Shown: piece after piece, positions 42,645-51,686 of the stretch
Layout: each line of letters starts with the position of its first letter
How positions within the stretch are numbered: position 1 is the first letter of the stretch
Source of the DNA: Coriobacteriaceae bacterium
GTDB taxonomy: Bacteria; Actinomycetota; Coriobacteriia; Coriobacteriales; Atopobiaceae
Length of the DNA stretch: 64,000 bases
Reading direction: 5' to 3'
Assembly: GCA_004557505.1 (NCBI GenBank)
Contig: SFGZ01000008.1
Span: forward strand, 186,001 to 250,000
The notes under the pieces: model-generated
The model's input: the letters and a program-made list of their open reading frames with translations, nothing else
Database searches by the model: none
Told to the model about the DNA's origin: nothing
Program-made: the position numbers and the translations under genes

Positions 42645-43437
42645 CGCGCACGGGCTCCGCGAATTCCTCGCCGTCATCCAGGCGCACGATCGTGACCTGG
42701 CCAAAGCCGGCGCCGCCCGCAGCACCGGAATCGATGTCCCAGCGGTCCGCCACGCCCCCCGTGGCGTCGCGCGCGCCAACCCGTACCATCTGCGCGATGC
42801 CGCTCTCGTTTCTCACCGGGCGGTCGAACTCGTCCGTCATGGAGGCCAGGTAGGGCGTTGGCGTATGGCCAGCCACGACGATGGGCCCCTCTCCCCTCTC
42901 GTCGAGAAGCCCCGTGGGGACCGACCAGAACTCGTCGCGAATCCACAGCAGGTCATCGGGGGTCTGTGCGCTGAGAAGCGCATCGAGGGCGGCGGCGCTC
43001 CACGCACCGTCCGCCGGCGGCGAACCGCCCGGACGGATGCCGGCGTGGGCCATGACGTAGTGGCGCCCGGCCACCTCGACGTGAGCCGAGAGCGGAAGGC
43101 CGCGCACCCACCCGACAAGCTCGCTCGCCTCGTCCTCCGGAGCCTCCTGCAGGCCCGAGAGCGTCGCCATGCCGCCATTGATCGCCCAGTTGGCTTGCGC
43201 CACGACGTCGTCTCTGTGATCGAGCGCGTCCAGCATGAGGTCTTCGTGGTTGCCCTTGAGGACGCATACGTTGGGGAGCGAGCGCGTGAGGCGCATGACG
43301 CCAACGGGGTCGGGCCCGCGGTCGATCATGTCCCCCAGGCAGAACACGGCGTCACCCGCGCCGGGGGACACGCGCTCAAGCGCGCGATCGAGCGTCGCGC
43401 GATGTCCGTGGACATCGGAAAAGACGTATGTCGACAT
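42634..43437 (-). CDS. Metallophosphoesterase (PPP-type, ApaH/PrpE-like)
   Basis: 267 residues. Dinuclear metal motifs in order: VFSDVHGH (7-13), LGDMIDRGPDP, LKGNHEDLML, MAHAG and VAGHTPTPY. These enzymes are protein or dinucleotide-polyphosphate phosphatases; size and spacing resemble small bacterial serine/threonine phosphatases. ATG 43437 has GGGGGGTTCCGCC upstream. No kinase gene is near, so the substrate is open. Confidence 0.85.
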   Translation of the reverse strand: MSTYVFSDVHGHRATLDRALERVSPGAGDAVFCLGDMIDRGPDPVGVMRLTRSLPNVCVLKGNHEDLMLDALDHRDDVVAQANWAINGGMATLSGLQEAPEDEASELVGWVRGLPLSAHVEVAGRHYVMAHAGIRPGGSPPADGAWSAAALDALLSAQTPDDLLWIRDEFWSVPTGLLDERGEGPIVVAGHTPTPYLASMTDEFDRPVRNESGIAQMVRVGARDATGGVADRWDIDSGAAGGAGFGQVTIVRLDDGEEFAEPVRDGE

Positions 43438-43489
43438 GGCGGAACCCCCCGTCGTTGGTCATGGACATTAGCTTAGAACTGCGGATGGT

Positions 43490-44002
43490 TTAACGCAAAA
43501 CATGCCGTGAGCGCAGCCTTTGCCGCTCTCGACGAAGCTTCCAAGGGCGGCGCGCGCCGATCTCCACCACGCGGGCCACGCGAGGGCCCCCTTCGCTCGC
43601 CCGGCCCACCTCGAGCAGAACCTCCCGCATGGTGGACTCCAGGCGCTCCTTCTTGAGCATGCACTCCCACACCACGATGACGGTCCAGCCATCCTGCACC
43701 AGCAGCGCATGGTCACGTGCGTCGCGCGCCCGGTTGCGCGCGAACTTCGCCCTCCAGAATTCCACGTTGCTCTTTGGCAGCGGAAGCGCGCAGTGGGGGC
43801 AGCGGTGCCAGAAGCAGCCGTTCACGAAGATGGCGACGCGCCGGCCGGGAAAGCAGATGTCGGGCTTGCCCGGGGCCTTCTTCCAGTGCAGGCGATAGCC
43901 GGTGTAGCCGGCCTCGCGCAACCTCGCCCTCACGACAAGCTCGGGCTTGGTGTCCTTGCTCTTGTTCGCCTGCATCGCATGGCGCGTTGCCTCGCTCGTC
44001 AA
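43490..44002 (-). CDS. vsr: Very short patch repair endonuclease
   Basis: 170 residues. Nicks 5-prime of T in T:G mismatches made by deamination of 5-methylcytosine. Conserved NKSKDTKPELVVR, GKPDICF (catalytic Asp48), and VNGCFWHRCPHC (His66 and zinc ligands). Start taken as TTG 44002 to keep the full N-terminal segment; an ATG at codon 10 (43975) would truncate it. The extra basic C-terminal 30 residues are not part of the core. Usually next to a C5-methyltransferase; here the only one in the window is 24 kb away. Confidence 0.92.
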   Translation of the reverse strand: MTSEATRHAMQANKSKDTKPELVVRARLREAGYTGYRLHWKKAPGKPDICFPGRRVAIFVNGCFWHRCPHCALPLPKSNVEFWRAKFARNRARDARDHALLVQDGWTVIVVWECMLKKERLESTMREVLLEVGRASEGGPRVARVVEIGARRPWKLRRERQRLRSRHVLR

Positions 44003-44020
44003 GACGCTGAGACCCCCGCC

Positions 44021-44983
44021 CTATGCGTGCGGGGCGTCTGCGGGGGCGGACGCCCCCTCGAAGTTGATGTCGCCCGTAAGCGCGTGCGCGGCGGCGTCGT
44101 CGAAGCCGCGAGAGAGCACGGCCGCAGCCACCGCAGGCGCGCGATCAAGGGCCCGCTCGTAGAGGTCTGCAAACGAATCCCTGCTCACGACACCAGTAGC
44201 GGGGTTGGCCCAGGCGCGGTTCTCAGCGTTGTCGAAGTCGGAGGACGCCGACGCGCGCACGCGGTGGGAGAGCGCGCCGTAGGTGGAGTAGGGGGTGCCG
44301 GTAAGCGCGTGCTCGATGGCGGCGAACGCCCTGCGATGCGGCTCGCGCGTGGCGTACAGCAGGCGCATGATGGTGCGATAGCAGCCCACCGAGACCGAGA
44401 ACGTGGCGGGGTCAATGGGCCGGTCATAGGTCCACAGGGCCGCATAGAAGTAGATCTTGTCGACAATGGCAAGCACCTCGCGCGAGGCGCGGAGGGTGTT
44501 CGCGAACGGGCGGTAGTCGGCGATGGTCTTGGCGGTCTTTCGGTAGAGAACCGCCTCGTCGAGGTCGCGCTCCACCTCCATGTGGACCATGCCGTCATGC
44601 TCCGGCCCCAATCCGGGAACCCCCGCGTGCGTGAGGCCGTACACCCAGGCGTTCACAAAGGGGTGGACCGTCGAGTCAAGCAGCCAGTGGCACGAGAAGC
44701 CCGCCAGGTACGCCGCGCCAACGTCCTTCTCGCGCCTGGGCAGGCGGTCGACCGCCTCGCGCATGGCCGCGAGGAGACGGGCCGGCCGCTTGCTGTGCAT
44801 GATGTGTGCCACCTCGGCCCATTTGGCCATGAGCGGGTAGTACGCGATGTAGAAGAGGGGGTCCGGGCCCTGGCCCCCCAGAAGGAAGGCGTCGCTCTCG
44901 TCAAGCGTCGCCAGGGGAAGCTCGGCCTTCGCGCGATCGGCGACGTCGCGCGCAAAGAAGTCGTGCGTGAGAATGGCTGGCAT
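44021..44983 (-). CDS. Zinc-dependent phospholipase C family protein
   Basis: 320 residues from ATG 44983, with AGAAAGGGG 6 nt upstream; an open frame reaches 45052 without a better site. All-alpha fold with His/Asp ligands: PAILTHDFFARDV at the start, GGQGPDPLFY, IMHSKRP, AGFSCHWLLDSTVHPFVNAW. Despite the name, many relatives lack signal peptides, as here, and no activity is proven. It ends 18 nt before vsr starts. Confidence 0.82.
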   Translation of the reverse strand: MPAILTHDFFARDVADRAKAELPLATLDESDAFLLGGQGPDPLFYIAYYPLMAKWAEVAHIMHSKRPARLLAAMREAVDRLPRREKDVGAAYLAGFSCHWLLDSTVHPFVNAWVYGLTHAGVPGLGPEHDGMVHMEVERDLDEAVLYRKTAKTIADYRPFANTLRASREVLAIVDKIYFYAALWTYDRPIDPATFSVSVGCYRTIMRLLYATREPHRRAFAAIEHALTGTPYSTYGALSHRVRASASSDFDNAENRAWANPATGVVSRDSFADLYERALDRAPAVAAAVLSRGFDDAAAHALTGDINFEGASAPADAPHA

Positions 44984-45322
44984 CGTGACCCCTTTCTGGT
45001 TCGGCGGGCACGCGTCACGCGAGAGGCGCTGCACACCCCTTTCGTTCGCCATTATGCCCCATCCGGAGGGTGTCGGGCGGGCGACAGGCCAACCGGTGAC
45101 GCCGCATGCGTGGGCAGGGGCCCTGCGCCCGCCGCCCGCTCGCTACGGCCGCTGTCCTCCGCGCGCCCACAGCCGCTACGCACCCGTACGGCGCCGCGTG
45201 CGCGCCGAAGCGCCGAAACCATTACATAATCATGACAGAGACCGCAGGTTCGACGGCGTCCATGCGCTAGCATTTCGCATGCGCGTACGCGCGGGACGAG
45301 AAGCCCAGGGGAGAGGAACGCG
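44984..45322. other. Divergent promoter region, phospholipase-like gene / MFS transporter
   Basis: 339 bp without a gene. CATAAT -10-like strings occur on both strands: 45051-45056 (minus, towards the phospholipase-like gene) and 45225-45230 (plus, towards the transporter). Neither has a clear -35. Palindromic CGCGTACGCG lies at about 45283-45292, in the transporter leader. Confidence 0.4.
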
Positions 45323-46555
45323 ATGTCTTTCAAGATGACGAAGGCCGAGAAGAGCTGGGTCATGTACGACGTTGGCAACTCTGCGCTGGTGCTTCTCGCC
45401 ACAAGCGTCATTCCCATCTACTTCAAGTCGCTGGCCGACGGTCCGGCCCTTGTCGCCTGGAGCTACGCAGAGACCGCGGCGTCCCTGGCCATCGCCCTCC
45501 TCATGCCCGTCCTTGGCTCCATTGCCGACCAGCAGGGCATGAAGAAGAGGTTCATCGTCGGCTCGGTGGGAACGGGTGCCGTGGCCTGTGTGGCGATGGG
45601 CTTTCCCACCAGCGCGATGGCGTTTCTCGTCATCTACGTGATCTCCTCCGTCGCCCTCAACACATCGTTCGTGTTCTATGACGCGCTGCTCGTCGACACC
45701 ACGACGGACGACCGCATGGATGACGTGTCGAGCCATGGCTATGCGTGGGGCTACATCGGCAGCTGCGTGCCGTTTCTCGCCTGCCTCGCCTTCGTCCTGG
45801 TGAGGCCATTTGGCATGAGCCTACAGACGGCCATGCAGATCTCCTTTGCGATCACGGCGGCCTGGTGGGTGGCGTTCACGGTGCCCATGCTCAGGAACGT
45901 CGAGCAGACACACTACAAGCCGCGCGAGGAGCACGCCCTTGCCAACGCCGTGCGCGGCATCGGCGCCACGGCGGGGCGCATCTGGCATGACCCGTCCATC
46001 AGGAATTACATCATCGCGTACTTCTTCTACATCGATGGCGTACACACCATCATCAAGCTCTCGACCTCATACGGGGCGGACCTTGGCATCGACGGCACGC
46101 AGCTGGTGCTGGCGCTGCTCGTCACGCAGTTCGTGGCGTTTCCCTCGGCCATCGCCTACGGCCGGCTGGGGCACAAGCTCGGCACGCGCACGATGATCCT
46201 GGTGGGCATTGCCGGTTACACCTTCATCACCCTGTTTGCGGCGTTCTTCCTGCGCACGGCCGTCGAGTTCTGGATCCTCGCCATCATGGTCGGCCTCTTC
46301 CAGGGTGGCCTGCAGGCGCTCTCGAGGTCTGAGTTTGGCAAGCTCTGCCCCAAGGACCACGCCAACGAGTACTTTGGGTTCTTCGACATCTTCGGCAAGT
46401 ACGCGGCCATCCTCGGCACCTTCATCGTGGGCACCATGACGGCCGCGACCGGCAACAGCTCGCTGGGCGTGCTCTCCATCGTGGTGCTCTTCGTCATCGG
46501 GTTCGTGGTGATGTTGCGCGTCCCCGAGCGCACGGCGGCGGCAGCGGAGGAGTAA
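45323..46555 (+). CDS. MFS transporter, Atg22/UMF1-like
   Basis: 410 residues; GGGGAGAGG lies upstream of ATG 45323. Twelve hydrophobic segments are discernible, starting AEKSWVMYDVGNSALVLLATSVIPIYF, with the charged loop DQQGMKKRF between helices 2 and 3 and a long central loop. The AEKSWxMYDxGNSA start and YALGDRAMxxxY-like second half (FFYIDGVHTIIKL) are typical of the Atg22-like group (vacuole effluxer family in fungi, amino-acid export suspected). Substrate unknown. Monocistronic. Confidence 0.85.
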   Translation: MSFKMTKAEKSWVMYDVGNSALVLLATSVIPIYFKSLADGPALVAWSYAETAASLAIALLMPVLGSIADQQGMKKRFIVGSVGTGAVACVAMGFPTSAMAFLVIYVISSVALNTSFVFYDALLVDTTTDDRMDDVSSHGYAWGYIGSCVPFLACLAFVLVRPFGMSLQTAMQISFAITAAWWVAFTVPMLRNVEQTHYKPREEHALANAVRGIGATAGRIWHDPSIRNYIIAYFFYIDGVHTIIKLSTSYGADLGIDGTQLVLALLVTQFVAFPSAIAYGRLGHKLGTRTMILVGIAGYTFITLFAAFFLRTAVEFWILAIMVGLFQGGLQALSRSEFGKLCPKDHANEYFGFFDIFGKYAAILGTFIVGTMTAATGNSSLGVLSIVVLFVIGFVVMLRVPERTAAAAEE

Positions 46556-46894
46556 CGCGCAGCCCGTCTGCCGGCGCGGGGGTGCCCGTGGCGCATCGGC
46601 GGCCGTGGCGCGGGGCCTCTCGCCTAACGGTGCCGCAGTGGCTTCGCGCACGGCCGCTGCGAAAGCGCGCCCTCCGGCGAGGAAAGACCCACTTTCCGGA
46701 CGTTTAGGAATTTCTCGGACGTTTAGAGGGGCCTAACCGTCCGAAAACAGCGGAGTCGCCATCCAGCCGCGGTTTCTCGCCGTTTAGGGTGGTCTAACCG
46801 TCCGAGAAATGCGAAGCCGCCGGAAACTCCGCCGATTTACGATGTTTAGGGGCGGCTCCCCGGCACCAGCGCCGTCGAAGGGGGCCTGCCTCCC
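46556..46894. other. Convergent intergenic region with repeat locus C
   Basis: 339 bp between the 3-prime ends of the MFS gene and argD. It is filled by the composite palindromic repeat (46688-46860) and GC-rich sequence. No T-rich terminator is seen for either gene, so the repeat may act as the shared transcript end. Confidence 0.65.
46688..46860. repeat. Dispersed composite palindromic repeat, locus C
   Basis: Begins CCCACTTTCC like locus B; GGACGTTTAG at 46698 and 46717, AGGGGC spacer, CTAACCGTCC at 46733-46742; CGCCGTTTAG (46778), GGTGGT spacer, CTAACCGTCC (46794-46803), then GAGAAATGCG; a third, decayed copy has GATGTTTAG (46841) with GGGCGG spacer but only CTCCCC as right arm. Confidence 0.85.
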
Positions 46895-48151
46895 CTACGC
46901 CAACAGCGCGGCCAGCCTGTCGGCCACCTCGTCCGCCTGTCCCTCGGTGATCACCAGCGGAGGCAGGAAGCGCAGGATGGAGTCGCCGATGTGGTTGAGA
47001 ACGAGCCCCGCCTCAAGGCCCTTGTCGACCACCTCCGCCGCAACCGGCACGTCCAGCTGCGCGCCGAGGAGAAGCCCGCGCCCGCGCACCTCGGTCACGT
47101 GGGGCAGCGCCTCGAGGTGCCGACGCAGGCGCGCGCCGCATGCAATGACGTGCTCCCCCACCCCCTGCGACACCAGCGCCTCCACCGTGGCGCGTCCCAC
47201 GGCCGCAGCCAGCGCGTTTCCCCCAAAGGTGGAGCCGTGGTCGCCCGGCCCCATGAGATCGGCAACCCCGGCCTTCGCCGCAACGGCACCCATGGGGAAC
47301 CCGCCCGCGATGCCCTTCGCCAGGCTCACCACGTCCGGCTCGATGCCGGCCAGCTGGTAGCAGAACGGCGCCCCGCAGCGGAAGAAGCCGGTCTGAACCT
47401 CGTCGACTATGAGGAGGATCTTGCGCCTCTCGCACTCTGCCGAGACAAACCGCAGGTAGTCGCCATCGGCCGGCCACACACCGCCCTCGCCCTGCACGCA
47501 CTCGAGCATCACGGCGCACACCGGGCCGCACGATGCGGGCGGGTTGTCCAGCGCCGCCACCAACGTGTCCGCATCGTTCAGCGGCACCGCCGCAAAGCCG
47601 GCAGGCATGGGCAAAAACGACGTGTGGAACACGTCCTGGCCGGTCGCGGCCAGCGTCGCCAGCGTGCGCCCGTGGAAGCTCTTCTTCGCCGTGAGGATTC
47701 CGGACGCACCGCCCAGCCTCCTCTCGCCCCAGCGCCTTGCCACCTTGATGGCGCCCTCGTTCGCCTCGGCGCCGGAGTTGGCGAAGAACGTCTTCCACCT
47801 GGAGCCCGTGGAGCCAACCACGTGGCCCTCCTCGTCGCACACAGACGAGAGGAGCCCCGAGAGGTCGCGGGCAAGCTCGCCGCGGTTCTCGACGTGGTAG
47901 TAGTTGCCCACCTGCCAGACCCTGTCGGCCTGCTCGTGCAGGGCGGCGGCAACCGCGGGGCTTCGGTGCCCCATGCTCACAGAGCCAATGCCGCCCAGGC
48001 AGTCGATGTAGGTCTTGCCGGTTGAGTCGGTGAGCGTGGCGCCCTCGCCCGAGACGAACTCGACGGGAAGACGTCCATAGGTGCGCATCACGTAGGCGTC
48101 GTCAAGGGCCTTGGCGGTCTCGTAGCCACTCTGGTAGCTGGTGTCTGCCAT
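46895..48151 (-). CDS. argD: Acetylornithine aminotransferase
   Basis: 418 residues from ATG 48151, with AAGGAG upstream. PLP enzyme making N-acetylornithine. Class III motifs: IDCLGGIGSVSMGH, FFANSGAEANEGAIKVAR, LLIVDEVQTGFFRCG, and the PLP lysine in DVVSLAKGIAGGFPMGAV. Last gene of argCJBD, 44 nt after argB. It could also act on related omega-amino acids, but context makes arginine synthesis clear. Confidence 0.94.
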   Translation of the reverse strand: MADTSYQSGYETAKALDDAYVMRTYGRLPVEFVSGEGATLTDSTGKTYIDCLGGIGSVSMGHRSPAVAAALHEQADRVWQVGNYYHVENRGELARDLSGLLSSVCDEEGHVVGSTGSRWKTFFANSGAEANEGAIKVARRWGERRLGGASGILTAKKSFHGRTLATLAATGQDVFHTSFLPMPAGFAAVPLNDADTLVAALDNPPASCGPVCAVMLECVQGEGGVWPADGDYLRFVSAECERRKILLIVDEVQTGFFRCGAPFCYQLAGIEPDVVSLAKGIAGGFPMGAVAAKAGVADLMGPGDHGSTFGGNALAAAVGRATVEALVSQGVGEHVIACGARLRRHLEALPHVTEVRGRGLLLGAQLDVPVAAEVVDKGLEAGLVLNHIGDSILRFLPPLVITEGQADEVADRLAALLA

Positions 48152-48195
48152 GTTGTTCTCCTTGCTGAGACGAGACAAAGGGAAACTCCCCCGTC

Positions 48196-49068
48196 TCACT
48201 GGGTGAAGAGGGTGCCCACGCCTGCGTCGGTAAAGATCTCGAGCAGCAGCGAGTGGGGGGACTTGCCGTTCAAGATGACCACCTCGGACACGCCGCGGTC
48301 CATGGCCTCCACGATGGAGCGCACCTTGGGGACCATCCCGCCAGCAAGCTCCCCGGACGCGAGGATGCTCTTGGTCTCGGCCTTGGTGAGCGAGCGGATG
48401 AGGCTTCCCCTGTCGTTGACGTCGGCAAAGAGGCCATCGACGTCGGTGAGGTAGATGAGCTTGTCGGCATGGAGCGCCTCGGCCACCGCGCTTGCCGCCT
48501 CGTCGGCGTTCACGTTGAAGAATCCGTCCGACCCGCAGGCCACGGACGCAATCACGGGAATGTAGTCGTCGTCGAGGATCGTCTCGATGAGCTCGGGGCT
48601 CACCTCGCGGATGTGGCCCACGCGCCCAAGCTCCGGCGAGACGGGCACCGCCTTGAGCGTCTTGCCGTCCGCGCCCGAGATGCCCACCGCGTTGTGGCCG
48701 TACTCGTTCAAGGCCCAGACCAGCTGCTGGTTGACCTTGCCGATAAGGACCTCCTGCACGGCCTCCATGGTGTCGTCGTCAGTGACGCGCAGCCCGTTCT
48801 TGAACTGAACGGGCATGTCGAGACGGGCGAGCATCGCGCTTATCGCCTTGCCGCCGCCATGCACGAGCACCACGCGCATGCCCATGAGCTTGAGGAGCTC
48901 GACGTCTTCCAGCACCTGCACCATGAGCTTGCGGTCCTCCATGGCAGACCCGCCGTACTTCACGACGACGGTCTTCCCGCGCATCTTGTTGATCCACGGG
49001 AGCGCCTCGGTGAGAACCTCCGCCTTCCTCTGGGCGAGTTCCAGCTCGCCCTCGTCGCGACCCTGCAT
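48196..49068 (-). CDS. argB: Acetylglutamate kinase
   Basis: 290 residues from ATG 49068, with GGAGG upstream. Amino acid kinase fold: KYGGSAM (ATP phosphate lysine), VLVHGGGKAI, glutamate-binding VQFKNGLRVTDDDTMEAV, and YLTDVDGLFAD. The N-terminal helix (residues 1-25) is the type found in arginine-inhibited hexameric enzymes, so feedback control by arginine is likely. Between argJ (164-bp gap with an inverted repeat) and argD. Confidence 0.95.
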   Translation of the reverse strand: MQGRDEGELELAQRKAEVLTEALPWINKMRGKTVVVKYGGSAMEDRKLMVQVLEDVELLKLMGMRVVLVHGGGKAISAMLARLDMPVQFKNGLRVTDDDTMEAVQEVLIGKVNQQLVWALNEYGHNAVGISGADGKTLKAVPVSPELGRVGHIREVSPELIETILDDDYIPVIASVACGSDGFFNVNADEAASAVAEALHADKLIYLTDVDGLFADVNDRGSLIRSLTKAETKSILASGELAGGMVPKVRSIVEAMDRGVSEVVILNGKSPHSLLLEIFTDAGVGTLFTQ

Positions 49069-49232
49069 GCGTGCCTCCTGCCTTGGGTTCTTCTTCCTTC
49101 TGGTCGTAGGGCCGTGCCGCGTGCGACCCGTGGGGCCACGCCGCGTGCAGCCAGGCGCCTCAGCTTGCGTGCGGCCCGCGGGGTCACGTCGCACGCGGCC
49201 GGCACGGTCGGCACGGGCGGGCGGCGCAGTGC
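49069..49232. repeat. argJ-argB gap with long imperfect inverted repeat
   Basis: Arms 49112-49127 (CCGTGCCGCGTGCGAC) and 49188-49207 (GTCGCACGCGGC then CGGCACGG) pair over 12 bp plus 4, with one short insertion. The loop itself contains further CCGCGTGC repeats. No T-run; it may tune argB-argD expression relative to argC-argJ. Confidence 0.6.
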
Positions 49233-50519
49233 CTAGGTGCGGTACTCCCCGTTGATCTTGACGTAGCCGTGCGTGAGGTCGCAGGTCCACACCCGCGCGT
49301 GGGCATCGCCAGCGCCGAGCGAGACGGCGACGCCTATCTCGGGCTGCTCGAATCGTCGCAGCATGTCGCCCTCGTCCATGGGGACCGGAAGCCCCGCGCG
49401 AAGCACGGGCACGCCCATGAGGTCGATGTCGACCGCCTCCTGCGAGAAGGGCACCCCGCACTTGCCGGCAGCCGCGGCCACGCGGCCCCAGTTGGCGTCG
49501 TGGCCAAAGATGGCGGTCTTGACCAGCGGCGAGTTCGCAATGGCAAATGCCACCTTGTCGGCGTCTGCCTGGGTGGCCGCGCCAAGGACGTCCACGGTCA
49601 CGAGCCTGGTCGACCCCTCACCGTCCGCTGCTATCTGGCGGGCGAGGTTGGTGCAGACGCCCTTGATGGCAGCGGCGACGGCCGGGAAGGCAGGGGAAGC
49701 CTCGTCTATGGCGTCGCCACCGGCGGCACCCGTGGCAAAGAGGATGCAGGTGTCATTGGTGGAGGTGTCGGAGTCGACGGTCACCTTGTTGAAGCTCTGC
49801 CGCACGGCCGAGAGGAGCGCGGAGCGCGCGGCTTCGGGCGTGAGCGGGGCGTCGGTCGAGAGCACGCAGAGCATGGTCGCCATGTTCGGCTGTATCATGC
49901 CGGAACCCTTCGCGAAGCCGCCCACATGCACCGTGACGGCACCGCCGCCTGCCTGGGGTGCGGGGCCGACGAGGGCGGCCTCCTTGGGGTGGGTGTCCGT
50001 GGTCATGACGGCGCAGGCGGCGTCGTGGGCCGCCTCGGGCGTTGCCGCCAGCGCGCCCACCACGGCGGGCACGCCCGTCATGTATGGCTCGAGGGGAAGC
50101 TGCACGCCGATGACGCCCGTCGACGCCACCAGCACGTCCCGCTCGTCGCATCCCAGCTCCCGTGCGACGAGGGCGCAGGCCTTCTCGGCGCAGCGCAGGC
50201 CGGGCTCGCCCGTGGCGGCGTTGGCGTTGCCCGAGTTGAGCACCACGGCCCGGGCATGACCAGAGGCGGCGCGCCCCCTGCTCACCTGCACTGGCGCGGC
50301 GCAGAAGCGGTTCTGCGTGAACGTGGCGGCGCAGGCGCTTGCCTCGTCGGCCACGACGAGCGCAAGGTCCTTGCGCTGGGGGTTCCTGCGAAATCCCGCG
50401 GAGATGCCTGCGGCGCGCATGCCTGCGGCGGCGCAGACGCCTCCCTCGCAGGGGGCGAAGCCGAACGATTGGGGCGCGTCATCCTGCATGGGAATGGCGA
50501 GTGGATTGCAGCTTGTCAT
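49233..50519 (-). CDS. argJ: Bifunctional glutamate N-acetyltransferase / ornithine acetyltransferase
   Basis: 428 residues. Transfers acetyl from N-acetylornithine to glutamate. Self-cleaving Ntn-like enzyme: the nucleophile Thr is in MIQPNMATMLCVLSTDA, oxyanion region VVLNSGNANAATG, and the C-terminal KINGEYRT end is canonical. N-terminal 15 residues are extra. Second gene of the operon, 90 nt after argC. Presence of argJ explains the absence of argA and argE here. Confidence 0.95.
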   Translation of the reverse strand: MTSCNPLAIPMQDDAPQSFGFAPCEGGVCAAAGMRAAGISAGFRRNPQRKDLALVVADEASACAATFTQNRFCAAPVQVSRGRAASGHARAVVLNSGNANAATGEPGLRCAEKACALVARELGCDERDVLVASTGVIGVQLPLEPYMTGVPAVVGALAATPEAAHDAACAVMTTDTHPKEAALVGPAPQAGGGAVTVHVGGFAKGSGMIQPNMATMLCVLSTDAPLTPEAARSALLSAVRQSFNKVTVDSDTSTNDTCILFATGAAGGDAIDEASPAFPAVAAAIKGVCTNLARQIAADGEGSTRLVTVDVLGAATQADADKVAFAIANSPLVKTAIFGHDANWGRVAAAAGKCGVPFSQEAVDIDLMGVPVLRAGLPVPMDEGDMLRRFEQPEIGVAVSLGAGDAHARVWTCDLTHGYVKINGEYRT

Positions 50520-50609
50520 GGTGGGCCCTTCTGGACGGGGACGCGCCGCATGCGCGCCCGGGATGGACGATGCGGGGCCCTGCGCCCGTCGACGGGCTCG
50601 GCCATGGGC

Positions 50610-51686
50610 CTAGATGAGCGGGGCCGTGGCCCCAATGCCCTGGGTCTCGGGAAGGCCAAGCACGAGGTTCGCGCATTGCATGGCCTGGGCGGCGGCCCCC
50701 TTGCCGAGGTTGTCGATCGCGCAGGACGCGATGATGACCCTGCGTCGTCGGTCATCGAGGGCGACGCCAACCTGGGCGCGGGCGGTCGCGGCAACGGAGG
50801 CGGTCTGCGGCATGTGGCCGGCCGGGAGGGTCGAGACGAGCGCCTCGCCGGCATAGCGGCGCTCGTAGGCGTCCTGCACGTCACCTGCGGTGACGCCATC
50901 GGCCGCCGTCATGTACACGGTGGCGAGAAGGCCGCGGGTGAGCGGGGCCAGGTGCGGCGTGAAGACCACGCTCATCTCGCGGCCGGCGCCCTGGGTGAGC
51001 GTCTGCTCGATCTCGGGCGTGTGGCGGTGGCGGGCCACGCCGTAGGCCTCGACTGACTCGTTGGCGTGGCAGAAGTGCGTGCGGGCGTTGGGCGAGCGGC
51101 CCGCGCCGGAGACGCCGGAGATGGCGTCGGAGATCACGAGGTCGCCCTTGGCGAGGCCGGCCTCGAGCGCCGGGATGGCGGCGAGCGCCGTTGCCGTGGG
51201 ATAGCAGCCCGGCACGGCGACAAGGACCGCCTCGCCCCTCGCGCGGCGCTCCCCCAGCGCGAGCAGCCCCGCGCGGTTGAGCTCGGGCAGGCCGTAGACC
51301 GTCTGGCCGAGAAGCTCGGGGCTTGTGTGGGGCGTGCCGTACCACTGCTCGTAGACGGCCGCGGCGTGCAGGCGGTAGTCCGCCGAGAGGTCGATGACGG
51401 TGACGCCCAGCGCAAGGAGCTGGGGCGTGATGGCAAGCGAGGCGGTGTGGGGCACGGCGAGGAAGGCGATGTCCGCGCGCCGGGCGATCGACGCGGGCTC
51501 GGGGAGCGAGAGCACGAGGTCGCAGGCACCCTCGAAGGCGGGGTACACGTCGGCGAGCCTGGTGCCTGCGGCCTTGCGGTCCGTCGCCATGGCAAGCTCC
51601 AGGGACGGGTGGCCCAAGACGATGCGGCACGCCTCGACCCCAGCGAACCCGGTTGCGCCCACGACGCAGGCCCTTATGCGCTCCAT
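50610..51686 (-). CDS. argC: N-acetyl-gamma-glutamyl-phosphate reductase
   Basis: 358 residues. NADPH-dependent step three of arginine synthesis. N-terminal Rossmann GATGFAG, catalytic Cys161 in AVPGCYPTATAL, His region ARHRHTPEIEQ and C-terminal DNLGKGAAAQAMQ are all present. ATG 51686 begins the argCJBD operon. A dyad of AATAAACAA arms lies 24 nt upstream of the start codon and may be an ArgR site. Confidence 0.95.
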   Translation of the reverse strand: MERIRACVVGATGFAGVEACRIVLGHPSLELAMATDRKAAGTRLADVYPAFEGACDLVLSLPEPASIARRADIAFLAVPHTASLAITPQLLALGVTVIDLSADYRLHAAAVYEQWYGTPHTSPELLGQTVYGLPELNRAGLLALGERRARGEAVLVAVPGCYPTATALAAIPALEAGLAKGDLVISDAISGVSGAGRSPNARTHFCHANESVEAYGVARHRHTPEIEQTLTQGAGREMSVVFTPHLAPLTRGLLATVYMTAADGVTAGDVQDAYERRYAGEALVSTLPAGHMPQTASVAATARAQVGVALDDRRRRVIIASCAIDNLGKGAAAQAMQCANLVLGLPETQGIGATAPLI

